Assembly: GCF_010122465.1 (NCBI RefSeq)
Contig: NZ_WLZY01000003.1
Coordinates: 124,001 to 188,000, forward strand
Origin: Phytoactinopolyspora mesophila
GTDB taxonomy: Bacteria; Actinomycetota; Actinomycetes; Jiangellales; Jiangellaceae
DNA length: 64,000 nucleotides
Reading direction: 5' to 3'
Shown: positions 9,619 through 19,204 of the stretch, in pieces
Layout: every line of letters begins with the position of its first letter
Numbering within the stretch: the stretch's first letter is position 1
Notes under the pieces: generated by a model
What the model was told of the DNA's origin: nothing
Seen by the model: only the letters and a program-made list of their open reading frames with translations
The model's database searches: none
Position numbers and translations under genes: made by a program

Positions 9619-10584
9619 ATGACAGCAGACACCGCTGAGCAGTACCGCGTCTTCGGTGAGCGATACGCTCGTGGGACTTCACCGACATACGAGCGACTGG
9701 CCCTGGCTGTCGCCCGCAACCGCCAGCTGACCTCGCTGATCGACGAGCTACCGCCGCCCAAGCGGCAGCCCAATCTGCTGTTCGGGGCCACCCGGTACCT
9801 GGGCGGTCCGGTGGACGACGACGACGCGTTCCATACCTGGATTCAGGCGAACTGGACCGAGGTGGCCGGCGTCATACGCGAGCGGCGCACCCAAACCAAC
9901 GAGGCCGCCCGCTGTGCCGTGCTCTTGCCGCTACTGGCCCAGCTGCCCCAGCCATTGGCGCTGCTGGAGGTCGGAGCGTCAGCGGGGCTGTGCCTCTACC
10001 CCGATGTGTATCGATACCGGTACGGCGACCACGTGGTGGGGTCCGAGACCAGTCCGGTCGAGATGAACTGCGCTCCGGCCGGGAATGTGCCGCTGCCCGA
10101 ACGCGTGCCCGAAGTGGTGTGGCGCGCGGGCCTCGATCTCAACCCGGTGGATCTGACCGACGACGACGCACTGCGCTGGCTGGACGCGCTCATCTGGCCG
10201 GAACACCACGACCGTTCCGCCCGGCTCCACGCAGCGGCCACGGCGATCCGCGCCGACCCGCCGAATATTCAGGCCGGCGACCTGCTCACGGATCTGCCGG
10301 CACTCGCCGCCCAGGCACCCGCCGAGGCTACCCTCGTGGTGTTTCACAGCGCCGTGCTCACATACGTGCCGCCGGAGTCGCGCACGACGTTCGTGCAGAC
10401 AGTCAGCGCCCTCCCCGGCCATTGGATCTCCAATGAAGGGCTGAACGTCTTCCCAGATATCCGGGCGGGTCTCGCCGCACCCGCGGAGCCCGATGGGATG
10501 TTCCTGCTCGCGCTGGACGGACATCCAGTGGCGCGGACCGAGCAGCACGGCCGGTCCATTACCTGGCTGGATTCGTCCCCCTGA
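9619..10584 (+). CDS. DUF2332 family protein
   Basis: A 321-residue cytoplasmic protein of the DUF2332 family, common in actinobacteria. LLEVGASAGLCLYPD near residue 115 resembles a SAM-binding glycine motif, and VVFHSAVLTYVPPESR near residue 240 is another conserved block. A methyltransferase fold is therefore likely but unproven. It follows the CoA-binding gene by six bases and ends 28 bases before the convergent siderophore permease. Confidence 0.85.
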   Translation: MTADTAEQYRVFGERYARGTSPTYERLALAVARNRQLTSLIDELPPPKRQPNLLFGATRYLGGPVDDDDAFHTWIQANWTEVAGVIRERRTQTNEAARCAVLLPLLAQLPQPLALLEVGASAGLCLYPDVYRYRYGDHVVGSETSPVEMNCAPAGNVPLPERVPEVVWRAGLDLNPVDLTDDDALRWLDALIWPEHHDRSARLHAAATAIRADPPNIQAGDLLTDLPALAAQAPAEATLVVFHSAVLTYVPPESRTTFVQTVSALPGHWISNEGLNVFPDIRAGLAAPAEPDGMFLLALDGHPVARTEQHGRSITWLDSSP

Positions 10585-10612
10585 CGATGCACCGGTCCGG
10601 CGCGGGGTGCGC

Positions 10613-12709
10613 TCAGGATGCCCCGCGCCGGCTCGACCGTCGCAGCAGCCACGCCAGGTACGGAGCACCCACCAGCGCCACCACCAGGCCCACCGGGATC
10701 TCGCGGGGCGCCAGGACCGTCCGGCCGACGACGTCCGCGGCCACGACAAGTACGGCGCCGAACAGTGCGGCCACCGGGATCAGCCGCCGGTGCGACGGAC
10801 CCACCAAGGCACGCGCGGAATGCGGCGCCACCAGCCCGACGAAGCCCACCGTGCCCACCACCGATGCCGCGCCGGCCGCCATCACCGCGCCACACATCAG
10901 CACGCTCAGCCGGGCCCGCCCCAAGCCCAGCCCCAGAGCCCGCGGGGTGTCCTCGCCGTAGGCCAGCAGGTCGAGCGACCGCCCGACGACGACGAGCACC
11001 ACACCCACCGCCACCGGCACGATCAGCCACTGCAGGTCGTCGAGACCACGCCCATAGGTGCTGCCGGCTAGCCAGGTCAGCGCCCGGTTCACCGCGAGCT
11101 GCGCCTGCATCGCCAGCACGGCGACGATGGCCGTGCACAATGCGCCCACGCCGATCCCCACAAGCACGACGCGGGTGGGGTCGAGCGTCAAACCGGCCGG
11201 CGGCCAGGAAAGCCGCCGTGTCCGCCCGTCGCGCCGCCCACCCGACCCGCCCGTCCAGCGACCGGCAGCCAACAGGAGCAGCAGTGTGGCGGCGATCCCA
11301 CCGGCCAGCGCCGCAAGGGGCAGCACCCAGCCCGGCGCATGCGGTGCGAGCATCAGGGACGCCACGGCACCGACGCTCGCACCGCCGGTCACGCCGATGA
11401 TGGAGGGTTCGGCGATGGGATTGTGCACGACGGCCTGCACAGCTACCCCGGCCACCGCCAGACATGCACCGGCGACGGCCGCCACCGCCAGCCGCCCGAA
11501 CCGGCGATCCACCACGGAGGTCTCCATGCCGCGCAGCCAGTTGCCGATCTCCGACCAGCTCACGGAGACGTCGCCGATCTTCAGTCCGGCCAGCACGGTG
11601 ACGATCAGCAGCCCGACGCCGGCAGCGGCCACGACGGGAAACGGCAACCGGCGGCGCGCGCCGATGGCGGCCTGATCGTCGACGTTGCCGAAGCGGATCC
11701 TTCTGGCCAGCAGGATGAACACCGGCGCCCCCACCACGGCGGTGATCACTCCTGCCGGCAGCTCCCCAGCGCTGGCCGAGCGCAGGAACGAGCGAGCGAC
11801 GACATCGGCGGCCAGCAACAGCGCGGCACCGATGATCATCGCTGATGGCAACAGCAGCGCATGACGGTGCACGCCCAGCATCCGTATGGTGACCGGAGAC
11901 ACCACCCCGACGAAGGCGATCGGACCGGCGACCGTGACGGCCGAAGCAGCCAGCAGGACGGCCAATCCGAGGGCGGCCAGTTTGACGACCGTGACGTTGG
12001 CACCGAGTGCGCGCGCCCCCTCGTCACCGATGGACAACACGTCCAACGGACGGATCAGGAAGGCGATCAGGACGCAGATGAACAGCACCGCGCCACCCAT
12101 CTGGATCGCGCGGGTGGAGTCGATCGCGGCGATGGAACCGTTGCCCCAGAAGAACAACCCTTGGGTGCTGCGTTCGAACCACACGAGCATCAGGGTCGCC
12201 AGCGACATCAGGGCCATGGTGATCGCGGCGCCGGCCAGCAGGACACGACCCCCGACGACGAGTCCGCGGCGCCCGGCGAGCGCCCACACACCCACGGCAG
12301 CAATCAGCCCGCCGAGCGTGGCGAGCCCGGCGGAAGCGAATCCGCCGAGGTTGATCCCGAAGGCGGCGACGACCACCACGGCCAAGTAGCCCCCCGCGTT
12401 GACGCCCAGTGTTTCCGGGGCGGCGAGCGGGTTGCGGGTCACGGCTTGGGCGAGGGCGCCCGAAGCCGCCAGAGCCGCTCCGGCCACCAGGCCGGTCAGC
12501 AGCCGAGGAAGCCGCGAGCCGACAAAGATGTCTCGCACGCCGGCGTCGGCGTCACCGGTCAGAAGTGCGCCGAGCTCACCAAGGCCAATCCCGGAGCTGC
12601 CCTGCCCGACGTGCAGAACCACCACACCGCAGAGGAGAACGAGCGCACCGCCGAGTACCACCAGCCCGCGGAGATGCCAGCGCACGGCTGGCGTTGTCGT
12701 CTTGAGCAC
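10613..12709 (-). CDS. Fused iron-siderophore ABC transporter permease (two FecCD domains)
   Basis: A 698-residue membrane protein with two tandem FecCD/BtuC domains in one chain, as in FhuB. Each half has the signature segment between TM2 and TM3: TRNPLAAPETLGVNAG near residue 85 and VHNPIAEPSIIGVTGG near residue 430. Each also has a C-terminal FVGLVAPH-like block. The GTG start at 12709 overlaps the TAG of the binding-protein gene by one base; an upstream ATG at 12778 would overlap that gene by 70 bases. Together with the next two genes it forms a complete ferric-siderophore importer. Confidence 0.93.
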   Translation of the reverse strand: MLKTTTPAVRWHLRGLVVLGGALVLLCGVVVLHVGQGSSGIGLGELGALLTGDADAGVRDIFVGSRLPRLLTGLVAGAALAASGALAQAVTRNPLAAPETLGVNAGGYLAVVVVAAFGINLGGFASAGLATLGGLIAAVGVWALAGRRGLVVGGRVLLAGAAITMALMSLATLMLVWFERSTQGLFFWGNGSIAAIDSTRAIQMGGAVLFICVLIAFLIRPLDVLSIGDEGARALGANVTVVKLAALGLAVLLAASAVTVAGPIAFVGVVSPVTIRMLGVHRHALLLPSAMIIGAALLLAADVVARSFLRSASAGELPAGVITAVVGAPVFILLARRIRFGNVDDQAAIGARRRLPFPVVAAAGVGLLIVTVLAGLKIGDVSVSWSEIGNWLRGMETSVVDRRFGRLAVAAVAGACLAVAGVAVQAVVHNPIAEPSIIGVTGGASVGAVASLMLAPHAPGWVLPLAALAGGIAATLLLLLAAGRWTGGSGGRRDGRTRRLSWPPAGLTLDPTRVVLVGIGVGALCTAIVAVLAMQAQLAVNRALTWLAGSTYGRGLDDLQWLIVPVAVGVVLVVVGRSLDLLAYGEDTPRALGLGLGRARLSVLMCGAVMAAGAASVVGTVGFVGLVAPHSARALVGPSHRRLIPVAALFGAVLVVAADVVGRTVLAPREIPVGLVVALVGAPYLAWLLRRSSRRGAS

Positions 12710-13755
12710 TACAAGCCGAGCGCGCTCTGTACCTCGTCGTACACCGTCACCGCCGTGACCGGGCCGCCCCAGAGCCAAGTGCCGGCGTCGATCGGGTGGA
12801 CCCGGTCCTCCTCCACGAATTCGAGACCCCGATAGATCGGGTTGTCGGCGAGCTGACCGGTGAAGATGTTGTCTTCCTCCTGTGCCACGTAGATCATGGA
12901 CGACGACGGGTCCGCCGTGGTCAAACCCTCGACGTCGGTGTCAGTCAAGCCGTAGGCGTCGGTCTCCCCGGACCAGCCGTTCTGCATGCCGGCCGCCTTC
13001 AGCAGCTCGGACGCGTAGGTCGGTTCGCCGAATACCCGCACCGTCGCCGATCCCTCGAAGGTGTAGCCCTGGGTCAACAGGAAGGTGGGGTTGCCGTCCG
13101 CATCTTCGAGCGCCTGACGGAACTCGTCAGCACCCGCGTCCAGGTCAGCGAGGACCTCGGCGGCGCGGTCTTCGGTGCCGGTCAGGACCGCAGTGTCAAC
13201 GAACGTGTCGCGCATGGCTTCGAGCTGACCGCCTTCATGGCCATAAAAGTCAGACGAGTAGGTGGGGGCGATGTCCTGCAGCTCTGAAAGGTTGACGACG
13301 GAACGGTCGTCATCGGTGACGATGAGGTCCGGCTCCAGCGCTTCGATCTGTTCGAGACTGGGTTCCTGCCGGGTGCCGACGTCGACGACGTCCTCCCCCA
13401 GCTCCGGTCCCGCGGCGACCCACAGTTCGTATCCCTCCACGTCGGCGACGCCCACTGGGTGCACGCCGAGCGCGATCAGATTCTCCGCCGACGACCATTC
13501 AAGCGCGACCACCCTGGTAGCAGGCTCGTCCAGCTCGATCGGGCCGTGGGTGGTGTCGATGGAGACCGGGCCGCCAGCTTCCGCGTCGCCGTTCTCGGAT
13601 GTATCCGGGTTGGACTCGGCATCGTCGGAGTTGCCGTTGTCGTCCGAGCCGCAAGCGGTGAGCAACCACACCGCCGAGGCCGTCAGAGCGACGGCCGTGC
13701 GGAATCCAGCCCGGCGGTGAGATGCTCCCGCGGGCGTTGTGACGACGTTTCGCAT
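12709..13755 (-). CDS. Ferric-siderophore substrate-binding lipoprotein
   Basis: A FepB/FecB-type periplasmic-binding lipoprotein of about 348 residues. The lipobox is LLTAC near residue 35, followed by an acidic, Asn/Ser-rich linker and the class III binding fold (ATRVVALEWSSAENLIALG, then IEALEPDLIVTDD). I prefer ATG 13755 because GAGGAG at 13766-13771 lies ten bases upstream. An in-frame ATG at 13773 overlaps the ATPase stop as ATGA but lacks a ribosome-binding site. It captures the iron complex for the adjacent permease and ATPase. Confidence 0.93.
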   Translation of the reverse strand: MRNVVTTPAGASHRRAGFRTAVALTASAVWLLTACGSDDNGNSDDAESNPDTSENGDAEAGGPVSIDTTHGPIELDEPATRVVALEWSSAENLIALGVHPVGVADVEGYELWVAAGPELGEDVVDVGTRQEPSLEQIEALEPDLIVTDDDRSVVNLSELQDIAPTYSSDFYGHEGGQLEAMRDTFVDTAVLTGTEDRAAEVLADLDAGADEFRQALEDADGNPTFLLTQGYTFEGSATVRVFGEPTYASELLKAAGMQNGWSGETDAYGLTDTDVEGLTTADPSSSMIYVAQEEDNIFTGQLADNPIYRGLEFVEEDRVHPIDAGTWLWGGPVTAVTVYDEVQSALGL

Positions 13756-13769
13756 GTCAGATGTACTCC

Positions 13770-14570
13770 TCATAGGGTGCTGGCCGTAGCGCGCGCGTAC
13801 GGCAGGCAGGTCGGATGACCGGTGAGTGGATGGGCGACGACGTGAACCGGCAGACCGAAGGCCGTCTCGATGGTGGCGCTGGTCAAGACCGTTCTGGGAT
13901 CGCCGACGGCCAGCACCGATCCCTCTGCCAGCACGATGATGCGGTCGGCGTACGCGGCGGCCTGGTTCAGGTCATGCAGGACGAGCCCGACGGTGATGCC
14001 GTGCTCGTCGGCCAAGCTCCGCGCCAGACCGAGAATCTCCACCTGGTAACGCAGATCGAGATAGGTGGTCGGCTCGTCGAGCAGCAGGACGCCGGTCTGC
14101 TGGGCGAGGACCATCGCTACCCAGACCCGCTGCCGCTCCCCACCGGAGAGGCCGTCCACGTGCCGGTCGGCGAACGCTGCGGTCCCCGTCACCTCGAGGG
14201 CCCAGCTCACGGCGTCGCGATCGGCCTCGCGGAGGCGCCCGATGGCACCCCGGTGTGCGTAACGTCCATGCTCGACCAGCTCCCGCACCGTGATGCCGGC
14301 CGGTACTGGCGAGCTCTGCGGAAGGAAGGCCAGCCGCCGCGCCAGGTCACGCCCGCGCAGCTCAGCCGTGTCCACACCGTCGACGGTGACAACACCGGCA
14401 TCCGGCGCGTGCAGCCTGGCCAGCGTGCGCAGCAGGGTGGATTTGCCAGAGCCGTTGGGCCCGACCAATACCGTGACCCCGCCGGTCAGGAAGGCGGCGT
14501 TGACGCCGTCGAGCACGGAACCGCTGTTGTAGCTGGCATGGATCTGCTCGGCTACGAGAGTAGAAGGCAC
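13770..14570 (-). CDS. Iron-siderophore ABC transporter ATP-binding protein
   Basis: A 266-residue FepC-type ATPase. Walker A is GPNGSGKST, the Q-loop is FLPQSS, the signature is LSGGERQR and Walker B is VLLLDEPT followed by the H-loop VLHDLNQA. GTG 14570 is preferred because GGAGGAG sits at 14577-14583; a GTG at 14585 also exists. It is the first gene of the operon and lies about 30 bases downstream of an iron-box palindrome, so it is probably iron-repressed. Confidence 0.93.
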   Translation of the reverse strand: MPSTLVAEQIHASYNSGSVLDGVNAAFLTGGVTVLVGPNGSGKSTLLRTLARLHAPDAGVVTVDGVDTAELRGRDLARRLAFLPQSSPVPAGITVRELVEHGRYAHRGAIGRLREADRDAVSWALEVTGTAAFADRHVDGLSGGERQRVWVAMVLAQQTGVLLLDEPTTYLDLRYQVEILGLARSLADEHGITVGLVLHDLNQAAAYADRIIVLAEGSVLAVGDPRTVLTSATIETAFGLPVHVVAHPLTGHPTCLPYARATASTL

Positions 14571-14597
14571 GCTCCGCTCCTCCACCGATCAAGGTAG

Positions 14598-14620
14598 TTG
14601 ATAAGGCATGCCTAATCTAA
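14598..14620. promoter_or_regulatory. IdeR/DmdR-type iron box
   Basis: On the minus strand the site reads TTAGATTAGGC followed by ATGCCTTATCAA, close to the known 19-base IdeR/DtxR consensus TTAGGTTAGGCTAACCTAA. The centre AGGCATGCCT is a perfect palindrome. It lies immediately upstream of the siderophore uptake operon, which fits iron-dependent repression of that operon. The regulator gene is not in the window. Confidence 0.75.
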
Positions 14621-14680
14621 CTTAGTCCGTGCGCATCGGCCCAATCCGCAGCTGTGGCCGTCGTCACCACCGAGCGGGCA

Positions 14681-15205
14681 CTACGTCAGCTTGCGCTGAA
14701 GCGCTTCCCCCTTGGCCCGGGCCGTTGCCTCCAGCTCCGCCCGGAACGTGTCCATCCGGGCACGCAGCTCGTCGTCGGCGGCACCGAGAATCCGGGCCGC
14801 CAGCAGGCCTGCGTTGCGCGCCCCGCCCACCGAGACGGTGGCCACCGGCACCCCGGCCGGCATCTGCACGATCGAAAGCAGCGAGTCCATGCCGTCCAAG
14901 TACTTCAACGGCACCGGCACGCCGATCACCGGCAGCGACGTCACCGAGGCAAGCATCCCGGGCAGGTGTGCCGCGCCGCCGGCACCGGCAACCAGGACAC
15001 GGAGGCCGCGCTCAGCCGCCGACGCACCGTAGTCCAGCATGGCCTGGGGCATGCGATGTGCGGAGACGACACCAACCTCGTGAGCCACCGCCAGCTCGTC
15101 CAGTGCCTCGCCGACGGCAGACATCACCGACCAGTCCGAATCGGACCCCATGACGATGCCTACCCGTGGCTCGCCCTGCCCGCGCCGGGTCACTAGCTCA
15201 CTCAT
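14681..15205 (-). CDS. purE: N5-carboxyaminoimidazole ribonucleotide mutase
   Basis: Class I PurE, which rearranges N5-CAIR to CAIR in purine biosynthesis. The 174-residue protein has GSDSDWSVM near residue 20, SAHRMP near 48 and [11 protein letters not shown] near 77, all part of the active site. The start at 15205 overlaps the purK stop by eight bases and is preceded by GAGGGG. The purK-purE order and overlap support coupled expression. Confidence 0.96.
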   Translation of the reverse strand: MSELVTRRGQGEPRVGIVMGSDSDWSVMSAVGEALDELAVAHEVGVVSAHRMPQAMLDYGASAAERGLRVLVAGAGGAAHLPGMLASVTSLPVIGVPVPLKYLDGMDSLLSIVQMPAGVPVATVSVGGARNAGLLAARILGAADDELRARMDTFRAELEATARAKGEALQRKLT

Positions 15206-16349
15206 CGATATCCCCTCGGATGTAGTCCGCGGCGTGCCAAGCCCGCTCACGCAGTTCGGCCAGGTCGGAGCCATAGGCCGTGACGTGGCCGACCTTGCGG
15301 CCCGGCCGCACCTCTTTGCCGTACCAATGCACTTTGAGCCCGGGGTCGCGCGCCATGACGTGCCGATAGGCGGGGTAGATGTCCGGCAGCTCGCCACCGA
15401 GGATATTGACCATGACGGTGTACGGCGCCCGGGCGTCGGGAGAACCCAGCGGGAGATCCAGCACCGCCCGGAGGTGGTTCTCGAACTGGCTCGTGACGGC
15501 GCCGTCGATAGTCCAGTGCCCGGTGTTGTGTGGGCGCATTGCCAGCTCGTTGACCAGGAATTCGCCGCCCGTCGTCTCGAACATCTCGACGGCGAGCACA
15601 CCGACGATGCCGAGCTCGGCGGCGATCGACAACGCGATCCGCTGAACCTCGACCGCTCGCGGACCCGGCATACCGGGCGCCGGCGCGACGGTCTCGACGC
15701 AGATGCCGTCACGCTGCACCGACTCGACCACGGGATAGACGACTGCCTGCCCGTGTGGTGATCGAGCTACCAGCGCGGACAGCTCCCGCGCATATTCCAC
15801 TCGCTCCTCCGCGAGCACCGGCACGCCGGCCAGGAACGGTTCAGCGACGGTCTCTGCGGGTGTCTGCGTGTCCACGAGCCAGACGCCCTTGCCGTCGTAA
15901 CCGCCGCGGGTGGTTTTGAGGACGGCACGGCCCCCGTGCTCGCCCAGGAACGCCGCGACGTCGTCCGCATCAACGACAATCCGATGCTCCGGGCACGGGA
16001 TGCCGATAGCGGTCAGCCGCTCGCGCATCACACCTTTGTCCTGGGCGTGCAGCAGAGCTTCAGAGCCCGGACGCACCACCACTCCGGCCGCTTCCATGGC
16101 GCGCAGATGCTCCGGCGGAACATGCTCGTGATCGAATGTCAGAACGTCGCACCCTTTGGCGAACGTCATCAAGTCGGCGAGGGCTTTCTCGTCGGCGACG
16201 ACCGGATCACGCACCACTTGCGCCGCGGACTCACGCTCCGACGCGGCCAGAACAGCCAGCCGCACACCCAACGCTGTCGCGGCAGGCTGAGTCATCCGCG
16301 CCAACTGCCCGCCACCGACCATGCCGACCACTGGCCACAAAGCATTCAT
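15198..16349 (-). CDS. purK: N5-carboxyaminoimidazole ribonucleotide synthase
   Basis: ATP-grasp enzyme that carboxylates AIR with bicarbonate to N5-CAIR, the substrate for PurE. The N-terminal [13 protein letters not shown] is the family nucleotide-binding loop, and [12 protein letters not shown] near residue 150 is the ATP-grasp glycine loop. [14 protein letters not shown] near 280 is the conserved substrate and magnesium site. I chose ATG 16349 (about 383 residues), next to the family N-terminus; an ATG at 16385 would add 12 unconserved residues. No good ribosome-binding site is visible, so a leaderless transcript is possible. Confidence 0.94.
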   Translation of the reverse strand: MNALWPVVGMVGGGQLARMTQPAATALGVRLAVLAASERESAAQVVRDPVVADEKALADLMTFAKGCDVLTFDHEHVPPEHLRAMEAAGVVVRPGSEALLHAQDKGVMRERLTAIGIPCPEHRIVVDADDVAAFLGEHGGRAVLKTTRGGYDGKGVWLVDTQTPAETVAEPFLAGVPVLAEERVEYARELSALVARSPHGQAVVYPVVESVQRDGICVETVAPAPGMPGPRAVEVQRIALSIAAELGIVGVLAVEMFETTGGEFLVNELAMRPHNTGHWTIDGAVTSQFENHLRAVLDLPLGSPDARAPYTVMVNILGGELPDIYPAYRHVMARDPGLKVHWYGKEVRPGRKVGHVTAYGSDLAELRERAWHAADYIRGDIDE

Positions 16350-16497
16350 CACAGGGTGTAAGGGTACGCGGCGTGGCACCAGCACCGCGCACGTACCGCG
16401 CGCAAACGACCTTCACACCCGGTGCGCCGGCCGGCTCGGATGCGTCCGAATGCAGCTAGACTGTCGATTTCGGCCCTTTGTGCCGTACCCTTGGCTG

Positions 16498-17055
16498 GTG
16501 CTCGAAACCCAGACGGTAGAGCGTCCTACGTCAAGATCTTGGCGTGCGGCCATGCTCCGGAGGGCGCTGCGCAGTTGGTACAGGCTACACCGGATCGTGC
16601 GCGAGGGCCTGAAGTTCGCGACGGTCGGCAGTGTCGGCTTCATCGTTGACATCGGCCTTTTCAATCTGCTGCTGTTCGCCGGCGGCCAGGGCCCACTGCA
16701 CGACCAGCCGCTGCTGGCCAAGACGCTGTCCGTGACCGCCGCCACCATCGTCACCTATGCCGGACACCGCCTCTGGACCTTCCGGCACCGTGCTCGGGTG
16801 AAGCTAGCCCGTGGGTACCCGTTGTTCTTCCTCTTCAACGGCCTCGGGCTGGGCATCGCCCTCGCGTGCCTGGGAGTATCGCGCTACGTTCTGGGGCTGT
16901 CCGGCCCGCTGGCCGACAACATCTCGGCCAATGTGGTGGGCCTGGCGATCGGCACCCTGTTCCGGTACTGGGCGTATCGGACCTGGGTTTTCCCCGCTCA
17001 CCCGGACGCTGATCCACGCCGGCGCGACCCCAAGGCCGAGCCCGTCCACGTATAA
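16498..17055 (+). CDS. GtrA-like membrane protein
   Basis: A 185-residue protein with four predicted membrane segments of the GtrA/DPMS family. Members are thought to help move or use polyprenyl-linked sugars in cell-surface glycan synthesis. The family start FATVGSVGFIVDIGLFNLLL is at about residue 40, and the last block FRYWAYRTWVF is near residue 160. GTG 16498 is my choice; ATG 16552 would shorten it by 18 residues and keep the whole domain. It is divergent from purK. Confidence 0.82.
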   Translation: MLETQTVERPTSRSWRAAMLRRALRSWYRLHRIVREGLKFATVGSVGFIVDIGLFNLLLFAGGQGPLHDQPLLAKTLSVTAATIVTYAGHRLWTFRHRARVKLARGYPLFFLFNGLGLGIALACLGVSRYVLGLSGPLADNISANVVGLAIGTLFRYWAYRTWVFPAHPDADPRRRDPKAEPVHV

Positions 17056-17080
17056 CCGAGTCCGCGGGCAAGGCACGAGC

Positions 17081-17368
17081 GAGTCCGCGGGCGAAGAGAA
17101 ACTCTGGCCCATGGAATCTCTCCATGGTGCGGCGGGCATCGGCGAGGGAGGCCGACGGCGAAGCCCCTCCCCGACCGAGTCCGCGGGCGAAGAGAAACTC
17201 TGGCCCATGGAATCTCTCCATGGTGCGGCGGGCATCGGCGAGCGAGGCCGACGGCGAAGCCCCTCCCCGACCGAGTCCGCGGGCGAAGAGAAACTCTGGC
17301 CCATGGAATCTCTCCATGGTGCGGCGGGCATCGGCGAGGGAGGCCGACGGCGAAGCCCCTCCCCGACC
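17081..17368. repeat. Three tandem 96-bp repeats
   Basis: Three near-identical 96-base units begin at 17081, 17177 and 17273, each starting GAGTCCGCGGGCGAAGAG. A degenerate partial copy precedes them (17057) and a truncated, altered copy follows (17369). Each unit contains ATGGTGCGGCGGGCATCGGC, the same core found at 48231 and 48341. The period is a multiple of three, so several frames remain open. I regard those ORFs as artefacts. The array fills the space between the convergent GtrA and HMG-CoA lyase genes. Confidence 0.93.
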
Positions 17369-17404
17369 GAGTCCGCGGGCGAGGAGAGATTCCATGGGCC
17401 AGAG
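17294..17404. terminator. Large hairpin at the 3' end of the HMG-CoA lyase gene
   Basis: A perfect 22-base stem pairs 17294-17315 (CTCTGGCCCATGGAATCTCT plus CC) with 17383-17404. The loop of 67 bases starts ATGGTGCGGCGGGCATCGGC and ends GGGCGA. The hairpin ends three bases before the lyase stop. The two upstream repeat units carry the same left arm and could pair with the single right arm instead. No U-tract is visible. Confidence 0.75.
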
Positions 17405-17407
17405 TCG

Positions 17408-18322
17408 CTAAGCCTGCACCGTCCGGCTCCGGGGCCCAGCTCGTAGGACCTGCGACGGCGCGGTGTGCCCGACGAAGCGTTCGGCCATCTCGGCTACCTC
17501 CAGCAGCGCGTCGAGGTCGACGCCGGTCTCCACCCCCATGTCTTCGAGCATGGACACGACTTCCTCGGTGGCGATGTTGCCGGAGGCGCCGGGCGCATAG
17601 GGGCACCCACCCAGGCCGGCCACCGCAGCGTCGAAGTCGTCGACACCGAGCTGGAGCGCCGCGTATAGGTTGGCCAGCCCGGTTCCCCGGGTGTTGTGAA
17701 AGTGCAGCCCCAGAGGCAGGTCCGGGACGGCCGAGCGGGTTTCGCCCACTAGCTGGACCACCCGCGTCGGCGTCGCCATGCCGGTGGTGTCGCCGTAGGC
17801 CAGCGAGTCGATGCCGGCAGCCATACCCTGGCGCGCCACCCAGACGACGCGCTCCACCGGAACCTCACCTTCGTACGGGCAGCCCCACGCGGTGGACACG
17901 ATGAGCTGAAGCGTGGCCCCGCCCTCGTGAGCTTTGGCCGCGAGCTCCGGTAAGGCCGCAAGGGATTCCTGGGTGGTGCGGTTGATGTTCTGGCGGTTGT
18001 GAGTGTCCGATGCCGACACCACGACCTCGAGCTCGGTGAATCCGGCCGCGAGCGCTCGCTCCAAGCCTCGCTGGTTGGGCACCAGAGCGGAGTAGCTCAC
18101 GTCGGGCGAGCGTCGTACCTGTGCCCATACCTCGTCAGCGTCGGCCATCTGCGGGATGGCTTTCGGATGGACGAAAGACACCGCTTCCACCCGGCGCAGA
18201 CCGGTGGCGGACAACGCGTTGATCAGCTCGACCTTGGCCTGCGTGGAAATGGGCTCCTCGTTCTGGAGCCCGTCGCGGGGGCCGACCTCGCGCAGGCTCA
18301 CTCGGCGTGGCAAGTCGTTCAC
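17408..18322 (-). CDS. Hydroxymethylglutaryl-CoA lyase
   Basis: Cleaves HMG-CoA to acetoacetate and acetyl-CoA, the last step of leucine breakdown. The 304-residue protein has the HMGL-like TIM barrel start REVGPRDGLQNE, the metal-binding HFHNTRG and the signature GLGGCPYAPGASGN with the catalytic cysteine near residue 236. The GTG start at 18322 follows AGGAG with nine bases spacing. An enoyl-CoA hydratase lies upstream on the same strand, consistent with a methylglutaconyl-CoA to acetoacetate pair. Confidence 0.95.
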   Translation of the reverse strand: MNDLPRRVSLREVGPRDGLQNEEPISTQAKVELINALSATGLRRVEAVSFVHPKAIPQMADADEVWAQVRRSPDVSYSALVPNQRGLERALAAGFTELEVVVSASDTHNRQNINRTTQESLAALPELAAKAHEGGATLQLIVSTAWGCPYEGEVPVERVVWVARQGMAAGIDSLAYGDTTGMATPTRVVQLVGETRSAVPDLPLGLHFHNTRGTGLANLYAALQLGVDDFDAAVAGLGGCPYAPGASGNIATEEVVSMLEDMGVETGVDLDALLEVAEMAERFVGHTAPSQVLRAGPRSRTVQA

Positions 18323-18390
18323 AACACCATTCTCCTCGTCCCGTCCGAGTTCTCACACATCGCGGTCACGACGGCAGGTCTGGCGGGTGG

Positions 18391-19173
18391 CTAGTGCCCC
18401 GGCCAGTTCGGCCTACGTTTCTCGTTGAACGCCGCGATTCCTTCGGCCCGGTCACCGCTGAATGCGGTGGTGCGCCATGCGGCGTCTTCCACGTCGAGTC
18501 CGGCCGCTAACGGGGCGTCGAGCCCGAGCCGCATAGCTCGCTTGGCGCTGCGCACACCCACCGGCGAGTTCGAGGCGATCGCCTCAGCCATCTCGAGAGC
18601 GGTGTCGCGCGCTTGCCCGGTCATGACCAAGCGGTCGGCGATACCCAGCCGGTAGGCCTCTTCAGCGTCGACGCGTCGTCCGGTGAACACAAGGTCACTA
18701 GCCCGGCCCCACCCGATCCTGCGGGCCAGCAGCTGTGTCCCTCCTCCACCAGGCACCAGTCCCACGGTCACCTCGGGCAGCCCCAGCACGGCGGAGTCGT
18801 CGACGACGATGAGGTCACACGACAGCGCCAGCTCGAATCCGCCGCCGAGAGCAAAGCCATTGACCGCGGCGATGGTCGGCACCGGCAAGTTCAACAGCCC
18901 GTTGAAGGCGTCGCGCATCACCGGACGCTGCCGCCGGAGGTCGTTGTCAGTGAACGAGCGTCGCTCTTTCAGATCGGCACCGACGCAGAATGCCTTGTCG
19001 GACGCCGACGACACCACTGCCGCACGCATGGTGCTGTCCGCCGCGAGCCCCGCCCCCACGGCAGCGATGGCCCGAGCATGCTCGGTCGAGATCGCATTGA
19101 GAGCATCTGGCCTGTTCAGAACGATTTCGACGACACCCGACGGGTCGAGTCTCCGGACCTTCACAGTCTCCAT
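18391..19173 (-). CDS. Enoyl-CoA hydratase/isomerase family protein
   Basis: A 260-residue crotonase-fold protein. The oxyanion-hole segments are AFCVGADLKER near residue 62 and NGFALGGGFELALSCD near residue 107, and LPEVTVGLVPGGGGTQLLAR contains the catalytic glutamate region. The adjacent HMG-CoA lyase suggests a methylglutaconyl-CoA hydratase role in leucine catabolism, but the carboxylase and dehydrogenase genes of that pathway are not in the window. General enoyl-CoA hydratase activity is the safe call. Confidence 0.9.
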   Translation of the reverse strand: METVKVRRLDPSGVVEIVLNRPDALNAISTEHARAIAAVGAGLAADSTMRAAVVSSASDKAFCVGADLKERRSFTDNDLRRQRPVMRDAFNGLLNLPVPTIAAVNGFALGGGFELALSCDLIVVDDSAVLGLPEVTVGLVPGGGGTQLLARRIGWGRASDLVFTGRRVDAEEAYRLGIADRLVMTGQARDTALEMAEAIASNSPVGVRSAKRAMRLGLDAPLAAGLDVEDAAWRTTAFSGDRAEGIAAFNEKRRPNWPGH

Positions 19174-19204
19174 CCGCCGACCTTACCGCCCCGCGACCCA
19201 CCAC

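Noticed and set aside
10618-12835. Several long plus-strand frames opposite the siderophore permease
   Set aside because: Low-complexity Arg/Pro/Ser or Gly/Asp translations, explained as shadows of the two FecCD domains.
17081-17368. CRISPR-like array
   Set aside because: The units are uninterrupted 96-base tandem copies with no distinct spacers, and no cas genes are near.
16804-17606. Apparent repeat proteins read from the 96-bp array in several frames
   Set aside because: The 96-base period is a multiple of three, so all frames stay open. The repeated peptides, such as PMPAAPWRDS, have no independent support and the array forms hairpins between convergent genes.
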